A stretch of DNA of 64,000 nt from Eubacteriales bacterium (GTDB taxonomy: Bacteria > Bacillota > Clostridia > Oscillospirales > CAG-382): assembly GCA_028702135.1 (NCBI GenBank), contig JAQVPJ010000003.1:62001-126000 (forward strand). Reading direction: 5' to 3'. Shown here piece after piece: positions 9,036-17,921 of this stretch. Numbering within the stretch: position 1 is the stretch's first letter; each line of letters starts with the position of its first letter. The translations under genes and the position numbers were made by a program. Below the pieces are notes generated by a model. The model was not told the DNA's origin, did no database searches, and saw only the letters and a list, made by a program, of their open reading frames with translations.

Positions 9036-9620
9036 TTACTTTTTTGCTTCTATTATACTATCTATGATGCCATAAGTGAGAGCGTCCTCAGCATACATCC
9101 AGTTATCCCTCTCGGTATCCGAAGATACGGTTTCATAATCCTTGCCTACATTCTCCGCAAAGATTCTGTTTATTCTGTCCTTTGTCCTTTTTGCAAAATT
9201 AGTCGCAATAAGCATATCCGAAGCCTGACCCCCGATAGTGCCTATCACCTGATGTATCATAACCTCGCAGTTGGGCAATCCGAAGCGCTTTCCCTTAGTA
9301 CCCGCAGCGAGCAAAAACGCACCCATGCTGCATGCAGAACCGACACATATAGTCGAAACATCGCACTTCAGATTTTTTATAGTATCATATATGGCAAACC
9401 CGGCGGGAACGCTGCCTCCCGGTGAGTTGATATAAACCGTAATATCCTTATCAGGATCCTGAGCCTCAAGGTAGAGCAGCTGTCCTACCACTGTGCAGGC
9501 AAGATCATCGTTTATTTCGTTAAAAATCAGGACGATTCTGTCCTTTAAGAGTCTTGAAAACAAATCATAACCTATCTGTCTGCCGCCCTCGTTTTCAATG
9601 AATGTCGGTGAAGGTATCAT
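9036..9620 (-). CDS. clpP: ATP-dependent Clp protease proteolytic subunit
   Basis: 194 aa, standard ClpP size. The catalytic triad is intact at canonical numbering: Ser98 in GSACSMGAF, His123 in MIHQ, Asp172 in DTERDNWM. The GGS oxyanion strand INSPGGSV is present. The usual GLAAS around the Ser reads GSACS here, a mild variant. ClpP forms a tetradecameric barrel fed by ClpX/ClpC. Neither clpX nor tig is adjacent, so this may be a second clpP copy or a rearranged locus. RBS AAAGGAA. Confidence 0.95.
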   Translation of the reverse strand: MIPSPTFIENEGGRQIGYDLFSRLLKDRIVLIFNEINDDLACTVVGQLLYLEAQDPDKDITVYINSPGGSVPAGFAIYDTIKNLKCDVSTICVGSACSMGAFLLAAGTKGKRFGLPNCEVMIHQVIGTIGGQASDMLIATNFAKRTKDRINRIFAENVGKDYETVSSDTERDNWMYAEDALTYGIIDSIIEAKK

Positions 9621-9798
9621 ATCGGATTTCCTTTCTTCATAAAGATAATCGGTAATAAAAGTTTAGACCGATTTTATCGATATTATGTCAGTTGCCGGAA
9701 TAAATATCTGTAAGTTATATAATATAATGAACAAATATCGGTTTTCATATATTATCATACGGACGCTTTTTTTACAATACCTTTTTTATGAACAAAAA

Positions 9799-9829
9799 AC
9801 CCCGCTTCGGTTTTTTACCAAAAGCGGGG
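9799..9829 (-). terminator. Terminator of lipoprotein gene
   Basis: CCCCGCTT..AAGCGGGG hairpin; on the minus strand it is followed by TTTTTTG. Confidence 0.85.
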
Positions 9830-9845
9830 GATTTATTTGACTTAA

Positions 9846-10457
9846 TTACTTTATTTCAAATGATTCAATAACTTCATCGAATATGCTGCTTTCATCGGTC
9901 AGACCGGCAACAGATACGGTGATCTGATAATCCTCATCGAATATCATGCTGATATTATAATAGCACTTTATCTTTTGGGCTTCGCCGTTGAATTTTGCAT
10001 AAACTGCATTTCTGCCATCGACGGTATTTTCCTCAAAAAGGGTTAATTCTAAATTGTCAATAGATTCTTCATATACCTCTTTGAATTGTTCTTCTGTTAT
10101 TGTGGTTGCTTTCATCGTATTTGGCAACCTGATAACAGTAATAGATCCGCCTGTCGTTGCATCCATTAAAACAGCAAAGCTTTCATTCACAGATGCTGCG
10201 GTGAAACCCTCAGGAACATCAAAACAAAAGACATCGGAAATAAATACGCCGTCGACAATACCGGCCGACACTTCTGCTTCGCTCTGCTCTTCCACGGAGC
10301 TTTCCTCAGTGCTTTCCTCGGTGCTTACTACTGATATTTCGCTGACCTCGCTTTTTTCACTATTATCGCTTTCGGTGCTTACTGTTCCTTCTTTTTCACA
10401 AGCGGAAAAAGCAATGATAAGCATTAAAACAGATAATACAATTATTAGTTTTTTCAT
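9846..10457 (-). CDS. Small secreted lipoprotein (first of three related)
   Basis: 203 aa from the ATG at 10457, chosen because AAAGGAGAA lies just upstream; the longer ORF-track start lacks an RBS. Lipobox LIIAFSAC gives a lipidated Cys. A Ser/Glu-rich linker (about 25-65) leads to a compact beta-rich domain with FCFDVPEGFTAA and a GSITVIRLP strand. The same layout (lipobox, Ser/Glu linker, a VPEGF-type motif, about 140-residue domain) recurs in the next two genes. Function unknown; a sensing or binding role at the outer membrane face is a guess. Confidence 0.7.
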   Translation of the reverse strand: MKKLIIVLSVLMLIIAFSACEKEGTVSTESDNSEKSEVSEISVVSTEESTEESSVEEQSEAEVSAGIVDGVFISDVFCFDVPEGFTAASVNESFAVLMDATTGGSITVIRLPNTMKATTITEEQFKEVYEESIDNLELTLFEENTVDGRNAVYAKFNGEAQKIKCYYNISMIFDEDYQITVSVAGLTDESSIFDEVIESFEIK

Positions 10458-10526
10458 TATATTCTCCTTTTTTTCAATGGGCATTATTATACAATGTTTT
10501 GAATAACATGTCAACAACAATTTTTA

Positions 10527-10561
10527 CAAAAAAGCTCTTCTTTAAAATTCGAAGAGCTTTT
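10527..10561 (-). terminator. Terminator between paralogous lipoprotein genes
   Basis: AAAAGCTCTTC..GAAGAGCTTTT, perfect arms with a minus-strand T-run. It shows that the paralogues are transcribed separately. Confidence 0.85.
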
Positions 10562-10566
10562 GTTAA

Positions 10567-11184
10567 TTAGTCGTCTGTTTTAAAGGTTCCCATCATATCG
10601 TAATATACATCTGAATAATCAACATCGAACGCTTCCATTGTAATAGTGAAAACATCATCGTCTGTAAATATTACGGTATTATACACTATTACAGTCACGC
10701 CGTCAGCCTCCATAGGGAAAACAAAATAGATTCTGCTTTTCCCCTCTATCTTTAAATCCACAAACTCCGTAAATTCGATTTCACCGTAAATTGCAGAAAA
10801 CCTCTCGTCAAGCTGCCCCTGCGTCATTGTTGATATTTTATCGTTGTTTTTCTCTTTTGTAACGCTTAGCTGTGAACCCTCCTTGGTGGTAAACGTTGCC
10901 ACGCCGTTTACCTCGTCGTAAAAAGTAAAACCTTCGGGTATTCCCAAGCTGTATCCATCACCCTTGAATATATCGCTGAAAACGGTTGAAATGTCATCCT
11001 CGCTCTGCACGCTCTTATCTGTATCAGAAGCCAATGGTTCCTCGCCGCTGACTGAACCCGAGTTGTCTGTGTACGCCGGTCTGCTTTCGGAATCGCTTAT
11101 ACCGTCCGTAGTTTCCTTGCCGCAGGCAGAAGAGATAAAAACAAGTAAAAAAGTGATTAGAATGAATAAATTTCTTTTTTTCAT
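10567..11184 (-). CDS. Small secreted lipoprotein (second of three related)
   Basis: 205 aa; lipobox VFISSACG. A Ser/Asp-rich linker precedes the domain starting YSLGIPEGFTFYDEVNG, closely parallel in order to the neighbouring 203-aa and 218-aa lipoproteins. RBS AGGAGAT. Low sequence identity with shared motif placement suggests old tandem duplication. No enzyme motif recognised. Confidence 0.7.
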   Translation of the reverse strand: MKKRNLFILITFLLVFISSACGKETTDGISDSESRPAYTDNSGSVSGEEPLASDTDKSVQSEDDISTVFSDIFKGDGYSLGIPEGFTFYDEVNGVATFTTKEGSQLSVTKEKNNDKISTMTQGQLDERFSAIYGEIEFTEFVDLKIEGKSRIYFVFPMEADGVTVIVYNTVIFTDDDVFTITMEAFDVDYSDVYYDMMGTFKTDD

Positions 11185-11247
11185 AACTGATCTCCTATTT
11201 TTTTATAAGGGAATTATACTTTATTATATTATCCTTGTCAATGAAAT

Positions 11248-11904
11248 TCAGCTAAAGACTACCGATTCTGTAACGCTTTCAATCGTATGCGAAATATCCT
11301 CTCCCTCTGTATAAAAAGCGAGTGTAACTACTTTCGAGTTGTTCAAAAAAGTATACTGGTAAACAGTGGAATGCTCCTTTGTTTCGTCAAATCCGGCAGC
11401 TTGCGAATCATCTGCATCCGATACATCTCCGGATATCTCCTCTTCCGGTTGTTCAAGATATTTGTTATACACCAACAAAGCTCCCTGCACGTCGGAAATG
11501 GTTATTCTGTCATATGAAACGATAAAGGTGTCACTCGTTTCAAAGTCCTCGGCTTTTTTTCTGTCTAAATCTTCAATCGTTATATCAGTGTCCTTAACGC
11601 TCAATAATATCATGCTTATTATGTTTTTTTCATAAAAATAAGCAGATTCTTCTGTTTCCTCGTACAGTTCATATCCATCGGGTACATTAAAACTTATTTC
11701 GTTTCCGTAATAAATTCCATCGATTAAATTTGATGACTCAAAATCTGTTCTCTCGGACACATCGGCAGTATCACTCGAGTTGTAATCTTTATTATCCTCA
11801 GAAACAGCTCTGCTTACGGAATCAACCCCTCTTTCAGTAGCGCAACCGAAAAAAACGGTCGTCAACACAGCGACTAACAGTAGCGTATATATGTTTTTAA
11901 TCAT
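11248..11904 (-). CDS. Small secreted lipoprotein (third of three related)
   Basis: 218 aa; lipobox TVFFGCA. The acidic/Ser linker and core motif ISFNVPDGYELYEE match the VPEGF motif of the two neighbours, followed by an alternating beta pattern. It carries an extra acidic insertion (EEEISGDVSDADDS) near residue 160. RBS ACAGGAGG. Function unknown; most likely a paralogous surface-exposed family. Confidence 0.7.
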   Translation of the reverse strand: MIKNIYTLLLVAVLTTVFFGCATERGVDSVSRAVSEDNKDYNSSDTADVSERTDFESSNLIDGIYYGNEISFNVPDGYELYEETEESAYFYEKNIISMILLSVKDTDITIEDLDRKKAEDFETSDTFIVSYDRITISDVQGALLVYNKYLEQPEEEISGDVSDADDSQAAGFDETKEHSTVYQYTFLNNSKVVTLAFYTEGEDISHTIESVTESVVFS

Positions 11905-12086
11905 TAAAAAATGCCTCCTGTACAGAACTCTTTTTTCATTCTAATGCATATTCTGGTAAAAATCAATATCACAGGAGTTTCAAATTTTAACAAATCATTG
12001 TATAACAAGCCATTATTTGTAAACAATAAACACAGCAGACAAGCATTTGTCAGCTTTATAATTTTAAATCAATCGGAGGATTATAT

Positions 12087-12626
12087 ATGAAAGCCACAGG
12101 AATTGTCAGAAGGATAGATGATCTTGGCCGGGTCGTGATACCAAAGGAAATCCGGCGCAGTTTAAGGATTCGTGAAGGTGAACCGCTGGAAATATATACT
12201 GATCAGGAAGGAGGCGTTGTGTTTAAAAAATATTCCCCGATCGGTGAGGTCGGAGATTTTACAATGCAATATGCAGAAGCGATAAACAAATCAAGCGGTA
12301 TATCTGTTGCGATATGCGACCTTGATAATGTGATAGCGGTAGCGGGTGTGCCTAAAAAAGAATATCTTGAAAAACCGATATCCAATCCGTTGTCGAATCT
12401 CCTTGAAAGGCGGCAGATATATTCATCCACTTCAACCGCCGACGAGCTGTCTGTAATTGATTCAGCAGACGGAAAGGTTTCGTATTTATCGCCGATAGTT
12501 TCTGAGGGCAGCGTAATAGGAGCGGTAATGTCCTTACAGAGTTCTGAAAAAACAGCGCCGGACGAAACCGAAAAAAAGCTCATCAACACCGGAGCGTTAT
12601 TCTTAGCCAAACAGATGGAAATATAG
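12087..12626 (+). CDS. spoVT: SpoVT, AbrB-type sporulation regulator
   Basis: 179 aa, matching SpoVT length. The N-terminal AbrB swapped-hairpin DNA-binding domain reads MKATGIVRRIDDLGRVVIPK and continues with the RSLRIREGEPLEIY core. The C-terminal part (about 55-178) is the GAF-like domain typical of SpoVT and absent from AbrB. In Bacillus, SpoVT modulates sigma-G genes in the forespore and spore germination properties. It is monocistronic, with RBS CGGAGG and a terminator right after. With spoIVB this gives two sporulation genes in the window. Confidence 0.9.
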   Translation: MKATGIVRRIDDLGRVVIPKEIRRSLRIREGEPLEIYTDQEGGVVFKKYSPIGEVGDFTMQYAEAINKSSGISVAICDLDNVIAVAGVPKKEYLEKPISNPLSNLLERRQIYSSTSTADELSVIDSADGKVSYLSPIVSEGSVIGAVMSLQSSEKTAPDETEKKLINTGALFLAKQMEI

Positions 12627-12650
12627 AAATAGCAATACCTCAGAGAAATC

Positions 12651-12684
12651 GCCGTTCGAATCCCAGCTCGAACGGCGGTTTTTT
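12651..12684 (+). terminator. spoVT terminator
   Basis: GCCGTTCGA..TCGAACGGC followed by GGTTTTTT; it overlaps the stop of the convergent dockerin gene. Confidence 0.85.
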
Positions 12685-13381
12685 ATGCATACCAAGAAAG
12701 GTCATAGACATCCTCTTTAGAAATCAAGCCGTTATCAAAGGCGGTTTTTACATTATAGAACTCCGAATCTTTATAAATCATAAAGGTCTGACTGTTTGAA
12801 TAAACGAATTTATAACCCGCGATGATTTCAGTAGTGATTACAGTAAGAAACATTGTTTCCCTGTGGCATATAAACAGTGCATAACAGCCGTTATAATGTC
12901 CGCAGTACTCGTCAATAACAATATCCTCTTTGGTCAGGCTTGAAAAATGCTCTGCTCCTACTTTCAGTTTAATATATTCGGCATAATCCTCTTTGATTTT
13001 ATCGAACTGTTCATCCGTCGGAGGGATCTGTTCCTTCATTACCTCCGGAGAAAAGTAATAGGTTTTGAAAAAATATCTCTTTAGTACCATATAATCTACT
13101 GCGGTTATCTCTCCGTCGCTATTGGTATCGGCCGCATATGACTGTTTGATATTTGGTCTGTAAGTTCCCAGAAAAATCCTTTTGATTATCATATAATCGG
13201 CAGCGGTAATATTGCCGTCACCGTTTAAATCTCCCTTTGAATAAGCGGGTCTTTTCTCATCGTATGAAACCTCTGCGCTTACAAATGGTATGGAAACCGA
13301 AATAATCAGTGCAAAACATAAAAGCAGTCCTGTTATTCCCTTTGCCATTTTGCGTTTATTCAGTATGTTGTTTTTATTCAT
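12683..13381 (-). CDS. Secreted dockerin-domain protein
   Basis: 232 aa. A signal/TM segment (ITGLLLCFALIISVSIP) is followed at once by a dockerin (about 50-110) made of two F-hand repeats, GDLNGDGNITAADYMIIKR and TNSDGEITAVDYMVLKR. The remaining C-terminal half (about 115-230) has no recognised fold, but its ALFICHRE/MFLTVITTE strands look globular. An N-terminal dockerin is the reverse of the usual order. RBS AAGGAGG lies about 11 nt from the ATG. It probably docks to an unseen scaffold. Confidence 0.8.
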   Translation of the reverse strand: MNKNNILNKRKMAKGITGLLLCFALIISVSIPFVSAEVSYDEKRPAYSKGDLNGDGNITAADYMIIKRIFLGTYRPNIKQSYAADTNSDGEITAVDYMVLKRYFFKTYYFSPEVMKEQIPPTDEQFDKIKEDYAEYIKLKVGAEHFSSLTKEDIVIDEYCGHYNGCYALFICHRETMFLTVITTEIIAGYKFVYSNSQTFMIYKDSEFYNVKTAFDNGLISKEDVYDLSWYA

Positions 13382-13512
13382 ATCAACACGCAGCCTCCTT
13401 ATATGTTATAGTTATACCATTAATATAATAATCTTTTTTTACTGATATGACAATACTTTTTATTTATATCTGTAAATATTTTAATAATCGTATGTTAACC
13501 TTTATGTTTAAT

Positions 13513-13541
13513 CACCGTCCGGTTTTACCCGGACGGTGAAT
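13513..13541. repeat. Perfect inverted repeat downstream of the S8/dockerin gene
   Basis: ACCGTCCGG-TTTTAC-CCGGACGGT forms a strong 9-bp GC-rich stem. There is no U-tract on either side, so it may be an mRNA 3' stabiliser or a weak terminator for the protease gene ending at 13575. Confidence 0.6.
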
Positions 13542-13574
13542 ATGCCATAATGCTTAATCAGCACAGTAAACCGC

Positions 13575-15107
13575 TTAATATGGCGGAAAATAATAGGTCT
13601 CGTTGCAATACCTTACCACCATGATATAATCTATCGAAGTAACAGTGCCGCTTTTATTAACATCAGCTGCCACCAGCTGCTTTGGAGTAGGCGTGTATGT
13701 ACCGAGATAAATTCTCTTTATAATAAGAGAATCGCTTGAAGTAATCGTGCCCGATCCGTTTACATCGCCCTTTGAATAAGCAGGTCTGGTTGCGCTGTAT
13801 AGAGCATTTACGGCATTGATGAGGCTTAGCCTCCCTCCCGTAACACATAATCCCGACAAAGCCGGCAAGGCGGCTACATTATTCAGCAACAGGTCCTTTA
13901 TCTGAATTACTGAAAGGTCAGTAGCGTGTGCCATCAGAACGGCTGCTGCCGCAACTACAAGAGGTGCGGCAAAAGAGGTTCCGCTGCCGCTGCCGTATGT
14001 ATTGTTCCGTTTTGTAGAATAAACAGAATATCCGGGTGCAAATAAATCGACATAGGTAGCGCCATAATTTGAGAAACTAGCTCTTGTGTCGTTAGACTGC
14101 GTTGCACCCACTACTATCCAGTTCTGAACATTATTACAGTGGCCGTTCATATTTACATCGATATCATCCCCGTCATTACCGGCGGAAGAAACAAACAAGC
14201 CGCCGTAGTTTTGTACTGCCTGCTCAAGGGTAGTGCTCATAGACGACAGAGTATAACTCAAATTCAGGATATCGATACCGTACAAAGCAGCGTAGTTTAC
14301 TCCGCTTATCATTGTACTGATAGTCGAGCTTCCCTGTGCATCGTGGGATATTTTTAAAGGAATCATGGTGACGGCCTTATTAACACCGACAACTCCGCTT
14401 CCGTTTAAATCAGCTCCTATAAGACCGGCAATGAAAGTACCGTGCCCGTTTACGTCTGTAACATCACTCGTATTAAGGTAAATGTCCCACGCTAAAGTAT
14501 AATCGACATTTGATACAAGATCAGTATGACCCGTGTCGATACCCGTATCAAGTATACCGACTTGCACATCGGATTTTCCTGTAAAGCCCTTGTCCCATGA
14601 AGCACCCGTCCCTATTTTATCGAGCTGCCACTGATTATTCGAAAGAGGGTCGTATGTAGCATCCGGATATAGGATATAATTAGGCTCCGCGATCTCTACG
14701 TCGCAGTTATTGATAAGTATCCCAAGAGCTTTCTTCATTTCCGACTCGTCCTTTAATTTCAGCAGATAAATATCCCTGTAATTATCCGTATTTACTAATA
14801 CACCCTCGGGATTGGATACTTCGGCACCTTTATCCGCAAAAGGATTGTCGGTGAGCTTAACAATCGATTCTGAGCTTATCGGCTCAAAAACCGATTCAAT
14901 CGTTTGACGGTTCGAATACAATCCGCTGACTTCTTTTTTTAATGTAACCAGAATTTCGTCTGCGATGTATTCACCGCTATTGAGCATTTTTGTAACAGAT
15001 TCGTTTACCTGTTCATCTACCGCTGCATTTACACTCACAGGAAACGATGAAACCGCAATAAGAATAACGAAGCAAATAAGTAAACTGATAATTTTACTAC
15101 TTTTCAT
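13575..15107 (-). CDS. Secreted subtilisin-like S8 serine protease with C-terminal dockerin
   Basis: 510 aa from the ATG at 15107, preferred because AGAAAGGAAATTGAA lies 7 nt upstream; the ORF-track ATG at 15125 has only a distant AGGGG. Signal peptide, then an inhibitor-I9-like propeptide region (about 45-145). The S8 domain has an intact triad: Asp187 (GILDTGI), His222 (GHGTF), Ser378 (GTSFAAP), plus Asn311 in AGND. The dockerin (about 440-505) has the repeats GDVNGSGTITSSDSLIIKR and DVNKSGTVTSIDYIMVVR. Ile/Ser replacing typical Asp residues may weaken calcium binding. It probably acts extracellularly as a docked protease. Confidence 0.92.
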   Translation of the reverse strand: MKSSKIISLLICFVILIAVSSFPVSVNAAVDEQVNESVTKMLNSGEYIADEILVTLKKEVSGLYSNRQTIESVFEPISSESIVKLTDNPFADKGAEVSNPEGVLVNTDNYRDIYLLKLKDESEMKKALGILINNCDVEIAEPNYILYPDATYDPLSNNQWQLDKIGTGASWDKGFTGKSDVQVGILDTGIDTGHTDLVSNVDYTLAWDIYLNTSDVTDVNGHGTFIAGLIGADLNGSGVVGVNKAVTMIPLKISHDAQGSSTISTMISGVNYAALYGIDILNLSYTLSSMSTTLEQAVQNYGGLFVSSAGNDGDDIDVNMNGHCNNVQNWIVVGATQSNDTRASFSNYGATYVDLFAPGYSVYSTKRNNTYGSGSGTSFAAPLVVAAAAVLMAHATDLSVIQIKDLLLNNVAALPALSGLCVTGGRLSLINAVNALYSATRPAYSKGDVNGSGTITSSDSLIIKRIYLGTYTPTPKQLVAADVNKSGTVTSIDYIMVVRYCNETYYFPPY

Positions 15108-15356
15108 TTCAATTTCCTTTCTCATAAAATTTACAATACCCCTTTTAAACTGTTTGAGAATAAATGACCATTGGCATGATGTCGGTTAAGTGTGCTAAAG
15201 CAAGATGAGTCTCATTCAAGATTCCACCTTTCTGAATAGGATATACATATTTTACCATAATTGTATTTATTTGTCAATATGTTTATCAATATTTTTATTT
15301 ATTATTAATACTTATATTTTTTTCTGTGACTTAAGGTATATAAATTTAAAAAATAA

Positions 15357-15384
15357 TTGACAAATCAGCATTCTATGATAGAAT
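15357..15384 (+). promoter_or_regulatory. Promoter of the Gfo/Idh/MocA gene
   Basis: TTGACA (15357-15362), 16-nt spacer, TAGAAT (15379-15384). Confidence 0.55.
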
Positions 15385-15416
15385 ATAGTAAAAATATTGC
15401 TTATGAGGAGCTGTAT

Positions 15417-16481
15417 ATGAGAAAAATCAAAGTAGGTATTATTGGCACCGGAAATATCAGCGGTTGCCATATCGAGGGATACAAGGCACTCCCTGATTTA
15501 TGCGAGGTATCTGCGGTCTGTGATATCGATGAGGACAAGGTAAAAGCATATGCCGCAAGACACGGTGTGGCGAGATATTATACCGATTACAACGAAATGA
15601 TGGCAAAGGAACAGCTCGATGCCGTTTCCGTCTGCACATGGAATGCAGCACACAAGGGTGCAGCGATAGCTGCGCTCAGGGGCGGAGCTAATGTTATATG
15701 TGAGAAGCCGATGGCGATGAACGAATCGGAGTCTTTGGAGATGCTAAAAACAGCAGAAGAGACGGGAAAGCTTCTTATGGTAGGATTCGTGCGTAGATTC
15801 GGAAACGACGCCGATATACTTAAGAATTTTATAGATAGCGGGACTTTGGGCGACATATATTACGCTAAAGCGACTTATCTGCGGCGTAACGGCTGCCCCG
15901 GAGGTTGGTTTGGCGACAAGGAATACGCCGGTGGCGGTCCTTTGATCGACCTCGGTGTTCATGTTATCGATCTTGTTCGTTATCTTGCCGGAGGGCCTAA
16001 ACCTGTTTCGGTATATGGAGTTACTTACAGCAATTTGGGCGACAGCAGAGCTGTGGGCGGCCAAAGCTGGGTTTCCTCTACAAAGGGCTTTGACTTCAAA
16101 TATACAGTAGAAGATTTTGCCAGCGCGATGATCCGCTTTGACAACGGGATGACACTTGCCGTAGAAGCGAGCTTTAATCTGAATTTAAAAAAGGATATGG
16201 GAAACATCGAACTTTTCGGCACAAAAGCAGGTGCTAAAATCGATCCCCAGATCGAGTTTTTCTCGGACATGAACGGAATGCTTGTAGATATAAAGCCTCA
16301 TGGTGATACCTCCCTGAGCTTCAACGGGCTTTTTAACAGGGAGATCGCACACTTTGTCGACTGCGTACGCAACGGAACAAAATGCAAAAGCCCCGCCGAA
16401 GATGGCGTTGTTCTGATGAGAATCCTCGATGCTGTTTATAAAAGTGCTAATCTCGGCAGCGAGGTTAAATTGGATGTTTGA
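15417..16481 (+). CDS. Gfo/Idh/MocA family NAD(P)-dependent oxidoreductase
   Basis: 354 aa from the ATG at 15417 (RBS GAGGAG at 15405-15410); the upstream 20 codons in the ORF track overlap the promoter. Rossmann nucleotide-binding motif VGIIGTGNISGCH, the CEKPMA motif with its conserved Lys, and the C-terminal GGGPLIDLGVHVIDLVRYL motif with the catalytic-type Asp/His. These enzymes oxidise or reduce sugars, inositols or related polyols; the substrate cannot be told. Monocistronic with its own promoter and terminator, so no operon context helps. Confidence 0.92.
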   Translation: MRKIKVGIIGTGNISGCHIEGYKALPDLCEVSAVCDIDEDKVKAYAARHGVARYYTDYNEMMAKEQLDAVSVCTWNAAHKGAAIAALRGGANVICEKPMAMNESESLEMLKTAEETGKLLMVGFVRRFGNDADILKNFIDSGTLGDIYYAKATYLRRNGCPGGWFGDKEYAGGGPLIDLGVHVIDLVRYLAGGPKPVSVYGVTYSNLGDSRAVGGQSWVSSTKGFDFKYTVEDFASAMIRFDNGMTLAVEASFNLNLKKDMGNIELFGTKAGAKIDPQIEFFSDMNGMLVDIKPHGDTSLSFNGLFNREIAHFVDCVRNGTKCKSPAEDGVVLMRILDAVYKSANLGSEVKLDV

Positions 16482-16501
16482 TTTTCACATATGAAAATTA
16501 A

Positions 16502-16537
16502 TAAGCACGGACATCAGCTAAGTGTGTCCGTGCTTAT
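16502..16537 (+). terminator. Terminator of the oxidoreductase gene
   Basis: AAGCACGGACA..TGTCCGTGCTT long perfect stem followed by a short T-rich tail. Confidence 0.8.
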
Positions 16538-16572
16538 CTTGTTGCAGTCATAATTTGTTAATCTTTTTCTCG

Positions 16573-16601
16573 TTTACATTTTCGGGTAGTTATGATATAC
16601 T
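16573..16601 (+). promoter_or_regulatory. Promoter upstream of ddl
   Basis: TTTACA, 17-nt spacer, TATACT. It leaves a 5' UTR of about 150 nt before the ATG at 16754. Confidence 0.5.
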
Positions 16602-16753
16602 ATTTCCGCACTTGAAATCCTTCTGATATAAACGCATGTTTAGCCGGATTTTGGAAAAAACATCACATTTTCTGAACTCAAAAGCTGATTTAATATATAC
16701 TATATTGTAAGAATTGCAGAATGCATGACAATAACATATTACGAGGAGTGCTT

Positions 16754-17821
16754 ATGAAAAAACATATAGCCGTTCTTTTTGGCGGAGTATCAACCGAACA
16801 TGAGGTTTCCTGCATTTCGGCAGCCAGTATAATCGACAACATAGATAAAAACAAGTTTGATGTATCAAAAATAGGTATAACAAAAGATGGAGTATGGTAT
16901 CTTTATGACGGCGACACAGACGATTTACGCTCGCAGAAATGGTCTTTAAAAACAGAGAATCTGCGGGCGGCAATTATCTCTCCCTGTTCGGTTCACCATG
17001 GCTTTATGGTGCTCGACAAACCGAATAAGAAGTACGAGGTTTTGCGTGTCGATGCAGTATTCCCCGTGCTTCATGGGAAAAACGGAGAAGACGGCACAAT
17101 GCAGGGACTTTTAAGGTTATCGGGTATACCTTTTGTGGGCTGTGATACATATTCCTCGGCTATGTGCATGGATAAGGTCAGCGCGAAGATACTCTGCGAG
17201 AGGGAGAACATTCCGACCGTTCCCTTCATATGCGCACGGAACACTCCTGAACTCGATATCAACGCACTCGTCTGCCAGACTGAGGAGAGTTTTCCCTACC
17301 CTGTTTTCGTAAAGCCTGCGAATGCAGGGTCATCTGTGGGTATAACCAAAGCTGAAGACCGCGCTTCATTGATAATCGGTATTAAAACAGCGTTTGAAAA
17401 TGATGAAAAAATCCTCATAGAAAAAGCGGTTCGCGGCATAGAAATAGAAGTGGCAGTACTCGGCAATAATAACCCTGTCGTCTCCGCCTGCGGCGAGATT
17501 AATCCAAATGCGGATTATTACGACTACAACACAAAATACTTGTCTGATACCGCCGAATATTTTATACCCGCCCGAATAGATGAAGCACAAAGCAATAAAA
17601 TACGCAACACAGCGTTGAAAATCTATAAAACACTCGACTGTAAAGGCATGGCAAGAGTAGACTTTTTCGCTTGTGAGGACGGCGGCTTTTACTTCAACGA
17701 GATAAATACCATACCGGGTTTTACGCCTATCAGCATGTATCCGAGACTTATCAGGCACTTAGGTTATTCATATTCCGAACTTATCGGAAAACTTATTGCT
17801 CTTGCGCTCGGTGAGGAATAA
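16754..17821 (+). CDS. ddl: D-alanine--D-alanine ligase
   Basis: 355 aa from the ATG at 16754, which has the RBS GAGGAG; the ORF-track start adds 11 codons of leader. ATP-grasp enzyme with VLFGGVSTEHEVS at the N-terminus, PVLHGKNGEDG, the ATP-binding KPANAGSSVG, and the metal-binding FNEINTIPGFTP. The loop region carries YDYNTKY, the Tyr/Lys arrangement of ordinary Ddl rather than the VanA/VanB depsipeptide type. Cytoplasmic peptidoglycan precursor synthesis. murI follows after 100 bp, giving a D-amino-acid supply pair. Confidence 0.95.
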   Translation: MKKHIAVLFGGVSTEHEVSCISAASIIDNIDKNKFDVSKIGITKDGVWYLYDGDTDDLRSQKWSLKTENLRAAIISPCSVHHGFMVLDKPNKKYEVLRVDAVFPVLHGKNGEDGTMQGLLRLSGIPFVGCDTYSSAMCMDKVSAKILCERENIPTVPFICARNTPELDINALVCQTEESFPYPVFVKPANAGSSVGITKAEDRASLIIGIKTAFENDEKILIEKAVRGIEIEVAVLGNNNPVVSACGEINPNADYYDYNTKYLSDTAEYFIPARIDEAQSNKIRNTALKIYKTLDCKGMARVDFFACEDGGFYFNEINTIPGFTPISMYPRLIRHLGYSYSELIGKLIALALGEE

Positions 17822-17921
17822 CGTTTTTGTTATTTTTTGTTCTGTACTCTTCCCTCCGGCGGGGAAATGTGTTATAATGTTTGATACAGCAATCGTCCGA
17901 CTATGTCGGAGGAATTAATTA

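Noticed and set aside
12641-12690. Possible tRNA (GTTCGAATCC-like T-loop after spoVT)
   Set aside because: The GTTCGAATCC is part of the terminator hairpin; no cloverleaf can be drawn.
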